Source: an uncultured Clostridia bacterium
Lineage (GTDB): Bacteria; Bacillota; Clostridia; TANB77; CAG-508
NCBI GenBank assembly: GCA_947628885.1
Contig: CANRBO010000006.1
Span: forward strand, 1 to 19,897
Direction: 5' to 3'
DNA: 19,897 bases
Under the pieces are notes generated by a model. That model did no database searches and was not told the DNA's origin. It saw only the letters and a program-made list of their open reading frames with translations. Shown piece after piece: positions 1-8,548 of the stretch (the stretch's first letter is position 1; every line of letters starts with the position of its first letter). The position numbers and the translations under genes are program-made.

Positions 1-1
1 A

Positions 2-1603
2 AATATAAACCGTGAAAGTTTGCTAGCACAAAAAAGAGCAGAAGCGGAAGAATTAAGAGATGCGATAGCAAGTGGACTTGATAAACTATTTGAAGCATCG
101 ATAATTTGCACAATATTTGCGTATAGCATGGAAGAATTAAATAGGCAAACAGAACTTTTATCATCAGAAATGTCGAAAACATTAATTGGTATGAAAACAG
201 CATGGGCAATGCAAGAGCAAGCTTTTAAAACAAATATGCCATTAGCAGAAGACAAAATAGGCAAAACACATACATTTGATCGTAGATCTATGGGAACTGT
301 ATTCCCATTTATCAATTCAGATGTAGGACATGAAAATGGTATACCAATAGGATTTAATAGACAAACTGGACTTCCAATATTATATGATAATTTTAGTTCA
401 TCATTAAGTAACTATAACATGGTTATATTCGGAAAATCAGGAGCTGGTAAAGGTGTTACAATAAAAACTTTAATAGCAAGATCAGCAGTATTAATGGGAA
501 TAGAAACATTAGCACTAGATGCTGAAGGCGAATATGGAATTGTTGCAGAAGCATTAGGAGGATTAAATGTAGTAATATCTCCTAATTCAAACACAATAAT
601 AAATCCATTTGATATAGAACCTGAAATGACAAAAGATGAAATAACAGGAAGAGAAAGAGTTACATTAAATGTTGAAAATAAAGTAGAAGATGTAACTCAA
701 ATATTGCTTACAATGGCAAGAGGAAGCACAAGAACAGAAGATGTAAATGAAGTAACAAAGCAAATAATTGCAGAATCTGTTGCAGAAGAATATGCAGGAT
801 TAGGAATTACAAATGATGTAAATAGTTTATACTCATTAGACCAAAAAGGTTTAGTTCAAAATGAATATCTAGGTAAAAAAAGGAAACAAATGCCAACAAT
901 AGGATCTTGGTATCGTAGATTACTTTATAAATCACAACAAAATCAAAATCCTGATTATAGAATACATTATAGTTACTTAATAAAAGTTATGCAACAATAT
1001 GTAAAAGAGTTAAATGGACAGCTTGCATATTTTGACGGACAGTCAACATTTGATTTATTAGAAGGAACATCTTTTATAAATCTTGATATATCACAATTAG
1101 AAGAAAGATTTGCAAGACCATTAGCACAGCAAATATTACTTACATGGATTTGGGAAAAATATGTTAAGAAAAATAGTGAAGACAAATCAAAAGCAGAAAT
1201 GAAAAGAGTTCTTATTGATGAGGCATGGATGCTTTTACCATTTCCTGAAGCAGTAGATTTCTTAAATAAAATGGCAAGACGTGCAAGAAAAAGAAATGTA
1301 TCATTAGCAGTTGTATCACAAAGATTCCAAGATTTCTATGAGAAATCAGAAGTACAGGCAGTTTTAACATCATCAGATACAAAATTATTCTTAGCACAAG
1401 ACAAATCAGAAATACAATACATAAAAGAAGTATTTAAATTAAGTGAAGGAGAGGCATCATTTTTAACAACATGTGCAAGAGGACAAGGACTATTTAAAGT
1501 AGGAGAACAAACTGCAATAATTGAGATAAGACCAACAAAGAAGGAATTTGAATTTATAGAAACTAATATAAACAAAATTAAGGAAAAACAAATTCAAAAC
1601 TAA
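2..1603 (+). CDS. virB4: VirB4/TraE-type conjugation ATPase, 5' end outside the window
   Basis: This is the cytoplasmic, membrane-associated AAA-type ATPase that powers type IV secretion. The frame is open to the window edge; a TTG at 20 is only an internal codon, so the true start lies upstream and about 533 residues are visible. A P-loop (GKSGAGKG) is at 431-454 and a Walker B (RVLIDEAWMLL, Asp-Glu at 1217-1222) lies about 260 residues downstream. The later motif SLAVVSQRFQDF near 1303-1338 matches the Gln-containing motif of VirB4 and related HerA-like ATPases. The order P-loop, long helical insert, Walker B, SQ motif is typical of the VirB4 C-terminal domain. The residue after the P-loop GK is Gly rather than the usual Ser/Thr. 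It sits directly upstream of a VirB6-like gene, as expected in a T4SS operon. The family call is confident; the partner substrate is unknown. Confidence 0.93.
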   Translation, partial: NINRESLLAQKRAEAEELRDAIASGLDKLFEASIICTIFAYSMEELNRQTELLSSEMSKTLIGMKTAWAMQEQAFKTNMPLAEDKIGKTHTFDRRSMGTVFPFINSDVGHENGIPIGFNRQTGLPILYDNFSSSLSNYNMVIFGKSGAGKGVTIKTLIARSAVLMGIETLALDAEGEYGIVAEALGGLNVVISPNSNTIINPFDIEPEMTKDEITGRERVTLNVENKVEDVTQILLTMARGSTRTEDVNEVTKQIIAESVAEEYAGLGITNDVNSLYSLDQKGLVQNEYLGKKRKQMPTIGSWYRRLLYKSQQNQNPDYRIHYSYLIKVMQQYVKELNGQLAYFDGQSTFDLLEGTSFINLDISQLEERFARPLAQQILLTWIWEKYVKKNSEDKSKAEMKRVLIDEAWMLLPFPEAVDFLNKMARRARKRNVSLAVVSQRFQDFYEKSEVQAVLTSSDTKLFLAQDKSEIQYIKEVFKLSEGEASFLTTCARGQGLFKVGEQTAIIEIRPTKKEFEFIETNINKIKEKQIQN

Positions 1604-1618
1604 TAGAGGAGTATATTG

Positions 1619-2806
1619 ATGAAGAAAGGGATAGCAACATTATTAACTATACTAATTATATTAAATTTATATACACCACATGTAAATGCTGCTACAGATG
1701 ATGAAGGTGGTCCAAGGATTAGTGATGAAGCATTAAATGCAACGATGTATGAAGGAGAAGGCATTATCCCTACAAAACAGGGCAATGAAGTTGGCACACA
1801 AAGAGAGGCAACTGATGCTTCATCTAAGACTAATGCCATGGATACTGTAATTGGTATAGTGTTGTCTCTTTTTACTATACCACCTAAAATAGCAAGTTGG
1901 GTAATGTCAGAGATAGTATTACATGGTAAAATAAATTATATTGATGCTGATGCTGGGGAAAAACAATCACTATTTACAATATATGACTTATTATTAGGTA
2001 AATATTATTTATTTGATATTGATTTTTTCAATTTGAAGTCAGGAGACGGAAATGCAACATTAATAAATAATTTAAAAGATAATGTCGCAATTTGGTATAC
2101 TGGATTAAGAAATGTTGCATTAATAGGAAGTGCATTAATTATAATATATATAGCAATTAGATTAGCAATTGCAATAACATCAGGAGAAGCAGCAGAAACT
2201 GCTAAATATAACAAAATGATAACCAGTTGGCTAATAGGAATTGTACTAATATTTATAGTATATTTTCTAGCAATAATTTTAATTTATGCAAATACATTTA
2301 TTGTAGATTTTTTAAAAAATATTATAACTGCAAGTGGGACAGACGGAAGTATGGAAGCAAGAATACTAACCAACACAGTAAGCGATATAGCAGCACAAAA
2401 AGGAATAAATAAGTTACTTTTTGTAGTACTATATTGGGTACTTGTATATTATCAACTTAAATTCTTTATAGTGTATTTAGAAAGGATGCTAGAAGTATAC
2501 TTCTTAATGATTGTATCACCACTTGTTTGCATGTTATATCCAATTGATTTTGTAGGAGACGGAAGATCGCAGTCATTTAAAAAGTGGTTTAAAACGCTCA
2601 CTGAAAAAATAATGTTACAATCAATACAATTAGGAGTATTTGTAATATTTATGATTACTGCAAATGAAATAGCAACAGAAGCGCCGCTTGTTGCAATATT
2701 ATTCTTTAGTGCATTAAGCAATGGAGAAAAGATTGTCAAGAAATTATTTGGATTTGGTGGAAAGAACATAAAAGATGTACATTTGAAAAAAATAAGACCA
2801 CACTAA
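1619..2806 (+). CDS. VirB6/TrbL-like polytopic membrane protein, copy 1
   Basis: Likely inner-membrane channel subunit of the T4SS. I chose ATG 1619 over the TTG at 1616 because the ribosome site AGAGGAG at 1605-1611 gives 7-nt spacing. The 395-residue product has a signal-like N terminus (about 1-25, ending HVNA) and one hydrophobic segment near residues 75-100. A conserved core starts at Trp159-Tyr160 (NVAIWYTGLRN), followed by several transmembrane helices, a loop reading YPIDFVGDGRSQ and a terminal KKLFGFGGKN. The same landmarks (WY..xRN, Y.ID..G.G, IFGF/LFGF) recur in the genes at 5614 and 8549, showing that the three are paralogues. This is the shortest of the three and lacks their long C-terminal tails. 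It starts 12 nt after virB4 stops, so the two are co-transcribed. The family assignment rests on topology and context. Confidence 0.82.
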   Translation: MKKGIATLLTILIILNLYTPHVNAATDDEGGPRISDEALNATMYEGEGIIPTKQGNEVGTQREATDASSKTNAMDTVIGIVLSLFTIPPKIASWVMSEIVLHGKINYIDADAGEKQSLFTIYDLLLGKYYLFDIDFFNLKSGDGNATLINNLKDNVAIWYTGLRNVALIGSALIIIYIAIRLAIAITSGEAAETAKYNKMITSWLIGIVLIFIVYFLAIILIYANTFIVDFLKNIITASGTDGSMEARILTNTVSDIAAQKGINKLLFVVLYWVLVYYQLKFFIVYLERMLEVYFLMIVSPLVCMLYPIDFVGDGRSQSFKKWFKTLTEKIMLQSIQLGVFVIFMITANEIATEAPLVAILFFSALSNGEKIVKKLFGFGGKNIKDVHLKKIRPH

Positions 2807-2829
2807 ATCAAGATAAGGAAATATAAATC

Positions 2830-4323
2830 ATGAAAAATAAAAAGAAAAAAATAATAATTATAACGTTAATAGTAATAATTTTTATTTTACTAGCTATAGC
2901 AATAATAACAAATAACTTTCAATCTTCAGAAAAAAAGTCAGTTGATGATTTTAAAAATGTTAAGGAAATAGCAGAATATTATGGTTGCATTTATAATTCG
3001 ATGACAAATTCAGAAGAAGAAGGATTTGACAAAGACATCAATTTAATATTTTCAGAAAATCCAATTACAAACGAAGGTGCAAGCAATAAATATAAATATA
3101 ATAGTATTTTAGGTGCAATTGCAGCTAAAATGGACAAGAAAAATTTTAGAGTATTGGACGAAACAAGGGACATGATAGTAAGAGTTTACTTTTTACAAGA
3201 TAGTCAAACATATACAATTAATAATGATTCATACTATTTTGAACATGTAGCATCAAAATACTCTATGGAAAATGAGCTCATTGAAAATATAACAAATGTA
3301 ACAATTAATTCAGACCAATTATGGCAAATAATAACTAATAATTGGAGAACAGGAAACCTTAATTTAGGAACAATAGACAGCACAGTAAATAAGTATGACA
3401 TATATTTTGACGAAGGATATAAAATAAGAAAAATAAATGGACAAGTATATAATATAGTTTTCACAAATAAATACAACGGATTAGTAGTGAACAATCTAAG
3501 AACCAATAATACATTGGAAAATATAGAAAGTGTTTTAGGAACTCCTACATACTCTAATGATTTAGAAGCTAATGTAGATCTAATAGGCTACAAAACACAA
3601 AGCTTTTACATATTTTTCACAGGAGAAGAAATATCAATTTATCCAAATAAAGAAGCGGATAAACAAGAAGAATTTGCTGAATTAGTAACAACATATATAG
3701 AAGATAAAAATGTACAAGAATTTTTATCAAAACTAACAGACACATGGCCGGACTATTCAGATTACACAAAATATGAAGGATATGTAGATATAAAATATCC
3801 ACTAAGAGGTGTAGAAGTAGAATTAAGTCAAAATAATGTAGTACAAGTAAAATGCTATAACAATTATAATGGAAAAGTTACAAATGAATTAACAATACAA
3901 AACATAAAAGAAAATAAAGAAATACCACAATGTATAACAATAGCATCAAATCAAAATTTGGTAAACCTCGCAGAGGTTTATAGAATAGAAATGGATTCAA
4001 GATATAGACATCCATGGGACAATGTGGAAACAATAGCAACAAAGCAATATGTAGTGTATTTAGATAAAGAACAAGGCAAATGTGATTTCTACTCGATTGA
4101 TAAACAAAATATTGATACAAGCATAAATGCAGTAGAAATGGATAATATTTATGCATTAAATGATACGATATTTATATACAACATACCAAATAAAGGAATA
4201 TATGCATATATTGCACCAAATAAAGAAATTAAAGAAATAATAACAGGAGATGAAGAATTTAATATAAAATCAGTACAAGACAGCACAATATATTATGATG
4301 ATAAAAGTATAAAGATAAACTAG
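2830..4323 (+). CDS. Membrane-anchored extracytoplasmic protein of unknown function
   Basis: 497 residues; ATG 2830 is preceded by AAGGAA at 2814-2819, and it follows the first VirB6-like gene by 23 nt. Residues 1-8 are Lys-rich, then one transmembrane helix (about 9-27) anchors a large outer domain. The outer part is rich in Asn, Tyr, Ile and Thr with alternating hydrophobic pattern, suggesting mainly beta structure. The last 110 residues have recurring short strands (YVVYLD, IFIYNI, GIYAYI, TIYYDD) reminiscent of propeller-like blades. I recognise no catalytic motif and no named family. Its position between a VirB6-like gene and an NlpC/P60 gene suggests an accessory of the secretion apparatus on the outer face of the membrane; that is inference from context only. 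Confidence 0.8.
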   Translation: MKNKKKKIIIITLIVIIFILLAIAIITNNFQSSEKKSVDDFKNVKEIAEYYGCIYNSMTNSEEEGFDKDINLIFSENPITNEGASNKYKYNSILGAIAAKMDKKNFRVLDETRDMIVRVYFLQDSQTYTINNDSYYFEHVASKYSMENELIENITNVTINSDQLWQIITNNWRTGNLNLGTIDSTVNKYDIYFDEGYKIRKINGQVYNIVFTNKYNGLVVNNLRTNNTLENIESVLGTPTYSNDLEANVDLIGYKTQSFYIFFTGEEISIYPNKEADKQEEFAELVTTYIEDKNVQEFLSKLTDTWPDYSDYTKYEGYVDIKYPLRGVEVELSQNNVVQVKCYNNYNGKVTNELTIQNIKENKEIPQCITIASNQNLVNLAEVYRIEMDSRYRHPWDNVETIATKQYVVYLDKEQGKCDFYSIDKQNIDTSINAVEMDNIYALNDTIFIYNIPNKGIYAYIAPNKEIKEIITGDEEFNIKSVQDSTIYYDDKSIKIN

Positions 4324-4401
4324 AAATGAATCAAATTATAGATTATAAATTTTAGAAGATAAAAAGTAAAGAAATAAAAAAGCAAAGAAAGGACGAAATA
4401 C

Positions 4402-5553
4402 ATGATAATAAAATTAAGCAAAAAAATCATAGCAATAGTATTAATTGTATTATTGTGTATGATGTATCCATTAACTGTAACACCAGTATTAGGAGCAGGT
4501 ACAACTCTAACATTTGATGAAAATGCAACACTAGTAGAGAGTGCAAAAAGTTTTTATACTTATTATAAAAATTGTTTATTTGGCAAAGTTGATTATGAAA
4601 AAAAAGATATATTGGAAGCGTGGTTAGACACATACATGGGAAAATATACTGTAGAAGATTTGAAAAAAACAATAGATAAGCAATTAGAAGGTGAATATAA
4701 CGGAAACGACAGACGATCGATAGATAGATTTCTTGATGATAATTATTTAAATGATCCAGAAAAACAATTAGAATATGCAAGAAAAAGGATAGGTGATTTT
4801 GCAGAAAGGTTTGCAAATAATAAAAGTAATGAAACGGAATATGATTATACTTATGGTCCGCAGAGAAAAGATACATATAATAATAAACCTCCAACAGGAT
4901 CAGGTCCATTTATATTTGATTGTGTAGGTTTTGTAGATTATGTTATTCATTATTCTATAGGACTTACTAATGAAAAGGCGGAAAATGGCTGGGGAGGATT
5001 TGTTTCACCACAAAGCTTGATAAAAGATAATCGATTTTCATCTATAGATGTTAGTCAGGCGCAAAGAGGAGATGTTTTGATTGATCCTGAAGATTTTGAA
5101 GGAGATACCTTAGTACATGTGGCTATTTATTTAGGAGATAATAAAGTTTCTGATTCGACCACACTTACACCAACAGTAGAAATTAGAGATATAAATAAAG
5201 TATCAAATGGTTTTTTTGAGCCAAAGACACATAATACATTTACCATGGCAGCTAGACTAAATTCGTTAGACGGAGTCAACTATGGAGAATTACCAGGCGG
5301 AGTGCAATTTACAGGACCAATAACAGATTTGGATAGCTTAGATTTTGAATTCTCAGGTATGCCAGTTACCGCTACATTTGCAGGCGGATATAGTTTAATG
5401 TATTATATCAGCAAAATAGGAGATTTATTTGATTATATATTTGGAATAATGTTCAATGGAATAAAAATCGTACCGGTTAGAATTATTAACGGTATGTATG
5501 AAATAATAACTAACACGTTTGATTATCTAAATGGAAATACAAGTGAAACATAG
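4402..5553 (+). CDS. Secreted NlpC/P60 peptidoglycan endopeptidase with C-terminal hydrophobic segment
   Basis: Predicted to cut peptide stems of peptidoglycan so that the transfer apparatus can cross the wall, the role of CwlT in Tn916-type elements. The 383-residue product begins with a signal peptide (about 1-32, ending LGA). A helical region of about 100 residues follows, then an NlpC/P60 domain near residues 160-275. The nucleophile is Cys174 (nt 4921-4923) in FDCVGFV, where many members read DCSGLV. The general-base His is His239 (nt 5116-5118) in HVAIYLG. The third catalytic residue cannot be assigned by eye. Unlike typical secreted members, the C terminus (about 330-372) is strongly hydrophobic and may attach the enzyme to the membrane or to the VirB6-like proteins. 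The ATG has AGAAAGGA just upstream. Neighbours are T4SS genes on both sides. Confidence 0.88.
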   Translation: MIIKLSKKIIAIVLIVLLCMMYPLTVTPVLGAGTTLTFDENATLVESAKSFYTYYKNCLFGKVDYEKKDILEAWLDTYMGKYTVEDLKKTIDKQLEGEYNGNDRRSIDRFLDDNYLNDPEKQLEYARKRIGDFAERFANNKSNETEYDYTYGPQRKDTYNNKPPTGSGPFIFDCVGFVDYVIHYSIGLTNEKAENGWGGFVSPQSLIKDNRFSSIDVSQAQRGDVLIDPEDFEGDTLVHVAIYLGDNKVSDSTTLTPTVEIRDINKVSNGFFEPKTHNTFTMAARLNSLDGVNYGELPGGVQFTGPITDLDSLDFEFSGMPVTATFAGGYSLMYYISKIGDLFDYIFGIMFNGIKIVPVRIINGMYEIITNTFDYLNGNTSET

Positions 5554-5613
5554 ATTTTCTAAAGAAACTATTAATATAAATATAAAAATGAAATTATTGT
5601 AGAAGGAGAGGTT

Positions 5614-8475
5614 ATGATAAAAAACAAAATAAAAATACTATTATCAATCATTATATCAATTATAATCATGATTTCTCCATGCATATCAGTAGCAGAAGAC
5701 AGCAAAAAAGAATCAGAGAAAGATACATTTACAATCGAACAATTAGTTTTTAACAAAATTCCATTTTTAAATGTAAATGTATTTGAAGACTCTGATGTAG
5801 AAGAAAACAGCTTCACAATGAGAATAAGGACAACCGTTGCAACATGGTATGTATCTTTTAGAAATATTGCAACAATTATATTGGCATTTGTATTAGTCTA
5901 TATAGGAATAAAAATGGCATTAGCAACTACTGCAAAGGAAAAAGCAAACTTTAAAAAAATGTTTACAAATTGGGTATCAGCACTTATAATAATTTATACA
6001 ATACATTTAATTATAATGGCAGTATTAAATATAAATGAAGAGTTTGTAGCTTTATTAGCAAAAGCCAATAAAGCAGATGATGTAACAATTTATGAAACAA
6101 TAAGAACAAGAAGTGAAGATTTAAGACTTACAGTAGGAATCCCAGCAGCAATTATGTATGTAGCATTATTCTTTATTAGCATCATATTCTTATGGACATA
6201 TGTAAAAAGATTTTTTACAATTATAGTATTAATCATGGCAGCACCATTAATTGGAATAAAGTATGCAATTGACAGTGCAGGAAAAGGACAACAAAGTAAA
6301 ATTTTTACAACATGGCTTTATGAATTTACAATGAACGTACTTATACAATCAGTACATGCGCTATTATATGTTGTGTTAATGAAGATAGCAATTGATCTTG
6401 CAATGACTACAGTTATAGGATTTGTAATAGCATTAGTATTTATGAATTTTATTTTAAAAGCAGACAAAATATTTATGACAATATTTGGATTTAATAAGAG
6501 ATCAAAATTAGTAGGTGATGTTGTACCACCAAGCACAAAGCAAAAAGAAAAGATGAGAGAAGAATTTGCAGACTTTATATTTATAGGAGGAGTAGCGAAA
6601 GATGCAATTAAGTATACTGCTCATAAGGGTGCATCAGTTGTTAAATGGACATTTAGAAAAGGAGCAGAGATATATAGAAATCATGTATCTTTTGAAAGAC
6701 AGGAAGAAATAAAAGATACGAAGGATAGAGCACTTGATGCTATTGACAATACATTGAATAGAGCATATAGAAAGATAAGAAGAGGCAAAGATAGTTATAA
6801 TCTACAACTTGCAGTAATGTCAAGGAAAAAAGGAACAACTGGTGTAATAGCAAAGAAAAAATTAAAATTAGCAAGAAAACAACTAAAAGCAAGATATACT
6901 GCTCCATTTAAATTTATAAAACAAGCAGGAGGAAATGTATTAAAAGTTACCTTTGGAATCCCAGTAGCTGTAATTAATCCAGGAGTTGGAATAGGTATGT
7001 TCATATCAGGAGCTAGAGGATTTGTAAATATGGCTACACAAAAAGACAGCAAAGGAAAGAAATATAAAGGAAAAGAAGGAATAAAACAAAAAATAACTTT
7101 AGGTACATATGGAACAGTAAAAGAATTATCTAAAGGAAATGAAAAGGTAGGAAAAACAGTTAACTATTTAAAACAAGCACAGGATAAAGAAGACGAAATA
7201 GAAAACATGTTTACAAAAACATTTAAAAATGTGTCGGACCAAGAAGTAAAGGAATATAAGAAGAAAATAAAATTCTTATTAGATTATGCAGATGAAGATA
7301 ATATAAATATGATATTAAGACAAGGACTAATACGCAGAGGAATAAATGTTGTAGACAGTGATAATATCAATTCAGTAGCAGAAGAAATGACAGATTACAT
7401 GATAGCTGAGATAGGAATAGCTGGAATATATACAGCAGAAGAAACAGACACAATTAGAGAAAGGATGATTGAATACACAAGGAATTTACTTGATAAAAAA
7501 ATAGAAGAAGACGAAAGAGCAATAGAAGAGCAAATCCTTGAAGATCAAAAAAATGAGTTAGAATTAAAAGATGAAAAAGAAAAAATAGAAAAAGCATTAG
7601 AAGAAATAAAAGAAAAGCAAGAAAAAACCAATAAGAAGGAAGAGGAAGGGGAAGAACAAGAAGAGGAAGAAGAACAAGAGGAAGAAGAAGAACAAGAAGA
7701 GCAAGAGGAAGAAGAAGAACAAAGAGAGCAGGAAGAACAAGAAGAGCAAGAGAAAGAAGAAGAACAAAGAGAGCAGGAAGAACAAGAAGAGCAAGAGCAA
7801 GAAGAAGAAGAACAAAGAGAACAGGAAGAACAAGAAGAGCAAGAGAAAGAAGAAGAACAAAGAGGACAGGAAGAACAAGAAGAGCAAGAGAAAGAAGAAG
7901 AAGAACAAAGAGAACAGGAAGAACAAGAAGAGCAGGAGAAAGAAGAAGAAGAACAAAGAGAGCAGGAAGAACAAGAAGAGCAAGAAAAAGAAGAAGAGAA
8001 AAATGCAGGAAAATCAAAAGAACAAATTAAATATGAAAAAGCACTTGAAAGAGTAAATAAACAATTACAAGATATAGAAGAAAGAAAGAAAAATTATGCA
8101 AATAATATAAGAGAACCACAAGGAAGAGAAGATGAGAATAGCACATCAAGTAGTAGAAATTCACAAACAAGAACACAACCAAGAACTATAAACGCACAGG
8201 ATATGGCACATGAATTTTCATTTGCAATTAGAGCAAGTGGAATTAATCCAAGATATAATGATTTAACGAAAAAGATAGTTGAATTACATGATATTAACAA
8301 GAAAGCACAAAATGATATTAAATCATCAGTAGTAATAGAAAACAGATTTATAGATTCCTTAACTAGACCAAGTATAACAACAGGAATCAACCCAAGAATC
8401 AATACAAGAATAGATACAAGGACAAATCCTAGAACAAATAATAGACCTAACACAAGAAATAACAGATACAGGTAA
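5614..8475 (+). CDS. VirB6/TrbL-like membrane protein, copy 2, with Glu/Gln-rich repeat tail
   Basis: Second channel-type paralogue, 953 residues. The strong site AGAAGGAGAGG (5601-5611) fixes ATG 5614. A signal-like segment (1-28) is followed by the conserved core starting at Trp78-Tyr79, and about six membrane helices end near residue 285. Landmarks shared with copies 1 and 3 are WYVSFRN, KYAIDSAGKGQQ and IFGFNKRS. It lacks the extra N-terminal hydrophobic segment seen in copies 1 and 3. The remaining 660 residues are probably cytoplasmic: a basic region with hydrophobic Gly/Val-rich patches (about 430-480), a charged helix region, a Glu/Gln tandem repeat (about 675-795), and a basic tail rich in NPR/NTR/DTR motifs. 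The tail is much longer than the usual VirB6 and may be a coiled-coil spacer or docking platform; no activity is visible. Confidence 0.82.
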   Translation: MIKNKIKILLSIIISIIIMISPCISVAEDSKKESEKDTFTIEQLVFNKIPFLNVNVFEDSDVEENSFTMRIRTTVATWYVSFRNIATIILAFVLVYIGIKMALATTAKEKANFKKMFTNWVSALIIIYTIHLIIMAVLNINEEFVALLAKANKADDVTIYETIRTRSEDLRLTVGIPAAIMYVALFFISIIFLWTYVKRFFTIIVLIMAAPLIGIKYAIDSAGKGQQSKIFTTWLYEFTMNVLIQSVHALLYVVLMKIAIDLAMTTVIGFVIALVFMNFILKADKIFMTIFGFNKRSKLVGDVVPPSTKQKEKMREEFADFIFIGGVAKDAIKYTAHKGASVVKWTFRKGAEIYRNHVSFERQEEIKDTKDRALDAIDNTLNRAYRKIRRGKDSYNLQLAVMSRKKGTTGVIAKKKLKLARKQLKARYTAPFKFIKQAGGNVLKVTFGIPVAVINPGVGIGMFISGARGFVNMATQKDSKGKKYKGKEGIKQKITLGTYGTVKELSKGNEKVGKTVNYLKQAQDKEDEIENMFTKTFKNVSDQEVKEYKKKIKFLLDYADEDNINMILRQGLIRRGINVVDSDNINSVAEEMTDYMIAEIGIAGIYTAEETDTIRERMIEYTRNLLDKKIEEDERAIEEQILEDQKNELELKDEKEKIEKALEEIKEKQEKTNKKEEEGEEQEEEEEQEEEEEQEEQEEEEEQREQEEQEEQEKEEEQREQEEQEEQEQEEEEQREQEEQEEQEKEEEQRGQEEQEEQEKEEEEQREQEEQEEQEKEEEEQREQEEQEEQEKEEEKNAGKSKEQIKYEKALERVNKQLQDIEERKKNYANNIREPQGREDENSTSSSRNSQTRTQPRTINAQDMAHEFSFAIRASGINPRYNDLTKKIVELHDINKKAQNDIKSSVVIENRFIDSLTRPSITTGINPRINTRIDTRTNPRTNNRPNTRNNRYR
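7635..7999 (+). repeat. In-frame 45/48-bp tandem repeat coding Glu/Gln-rich segment
   Basis: Within the 5614-8475 gene, units of 15 or 16 residues of the form EEEEQREQEEQEEQEK recur about six times from near 7705, preceded by a less regular Glu/Gln run. The 15/16 alternation comes from one Glu codon more or less in the poly-Glu part. Units are nearly identical at DNA level, including conserved synonymous codons, which points to recent copy-number change by slippage or recombination. The opposite strand reads as poly-Leu/Phe open frames, which are shadows. Confidence 0.9.
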
Positions 8476-8490
8476 AAATATTTATAGGGA

Positions 8491-8548
8491 AGGAGAGATA
8501 ATCCAAATATTTTATATAGCAATTAAAATTGGATTATACCATAACAAA
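8491..8548 (+). promoter_or_regulatory. Ribosome site separated from its start codon by an RNA helix
   Basis: The only good Shine-Dalgarno sequence (AGGAGAG, 8491-8497) is 51 nt before ATG 8549. The gap contains a perfect 9-bp inverted repeat, ATAATCCAA at 8498-8506 and TTGGATTAT at 8529-8537. The helix starts at the base right after the ribosome site. Folding it leaves 11 nt to the ATG, close to normal spacing. A matching layout precedes the gene at 14627. Confidence 0.55.

Noticed and set aside
7705..7999. Regular repeats as a CRISPR array
   Set aside because: The units are in frame, contiguous and without unique spacers; they encode a protein repeat.
7454..8017. Long minus-strand open frames reading poly-Leu/Phe/Val
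   Set aside because: They are the complement of the Glu/Gln codon repeat; low complexity, no ribosome site, no homology pattern.
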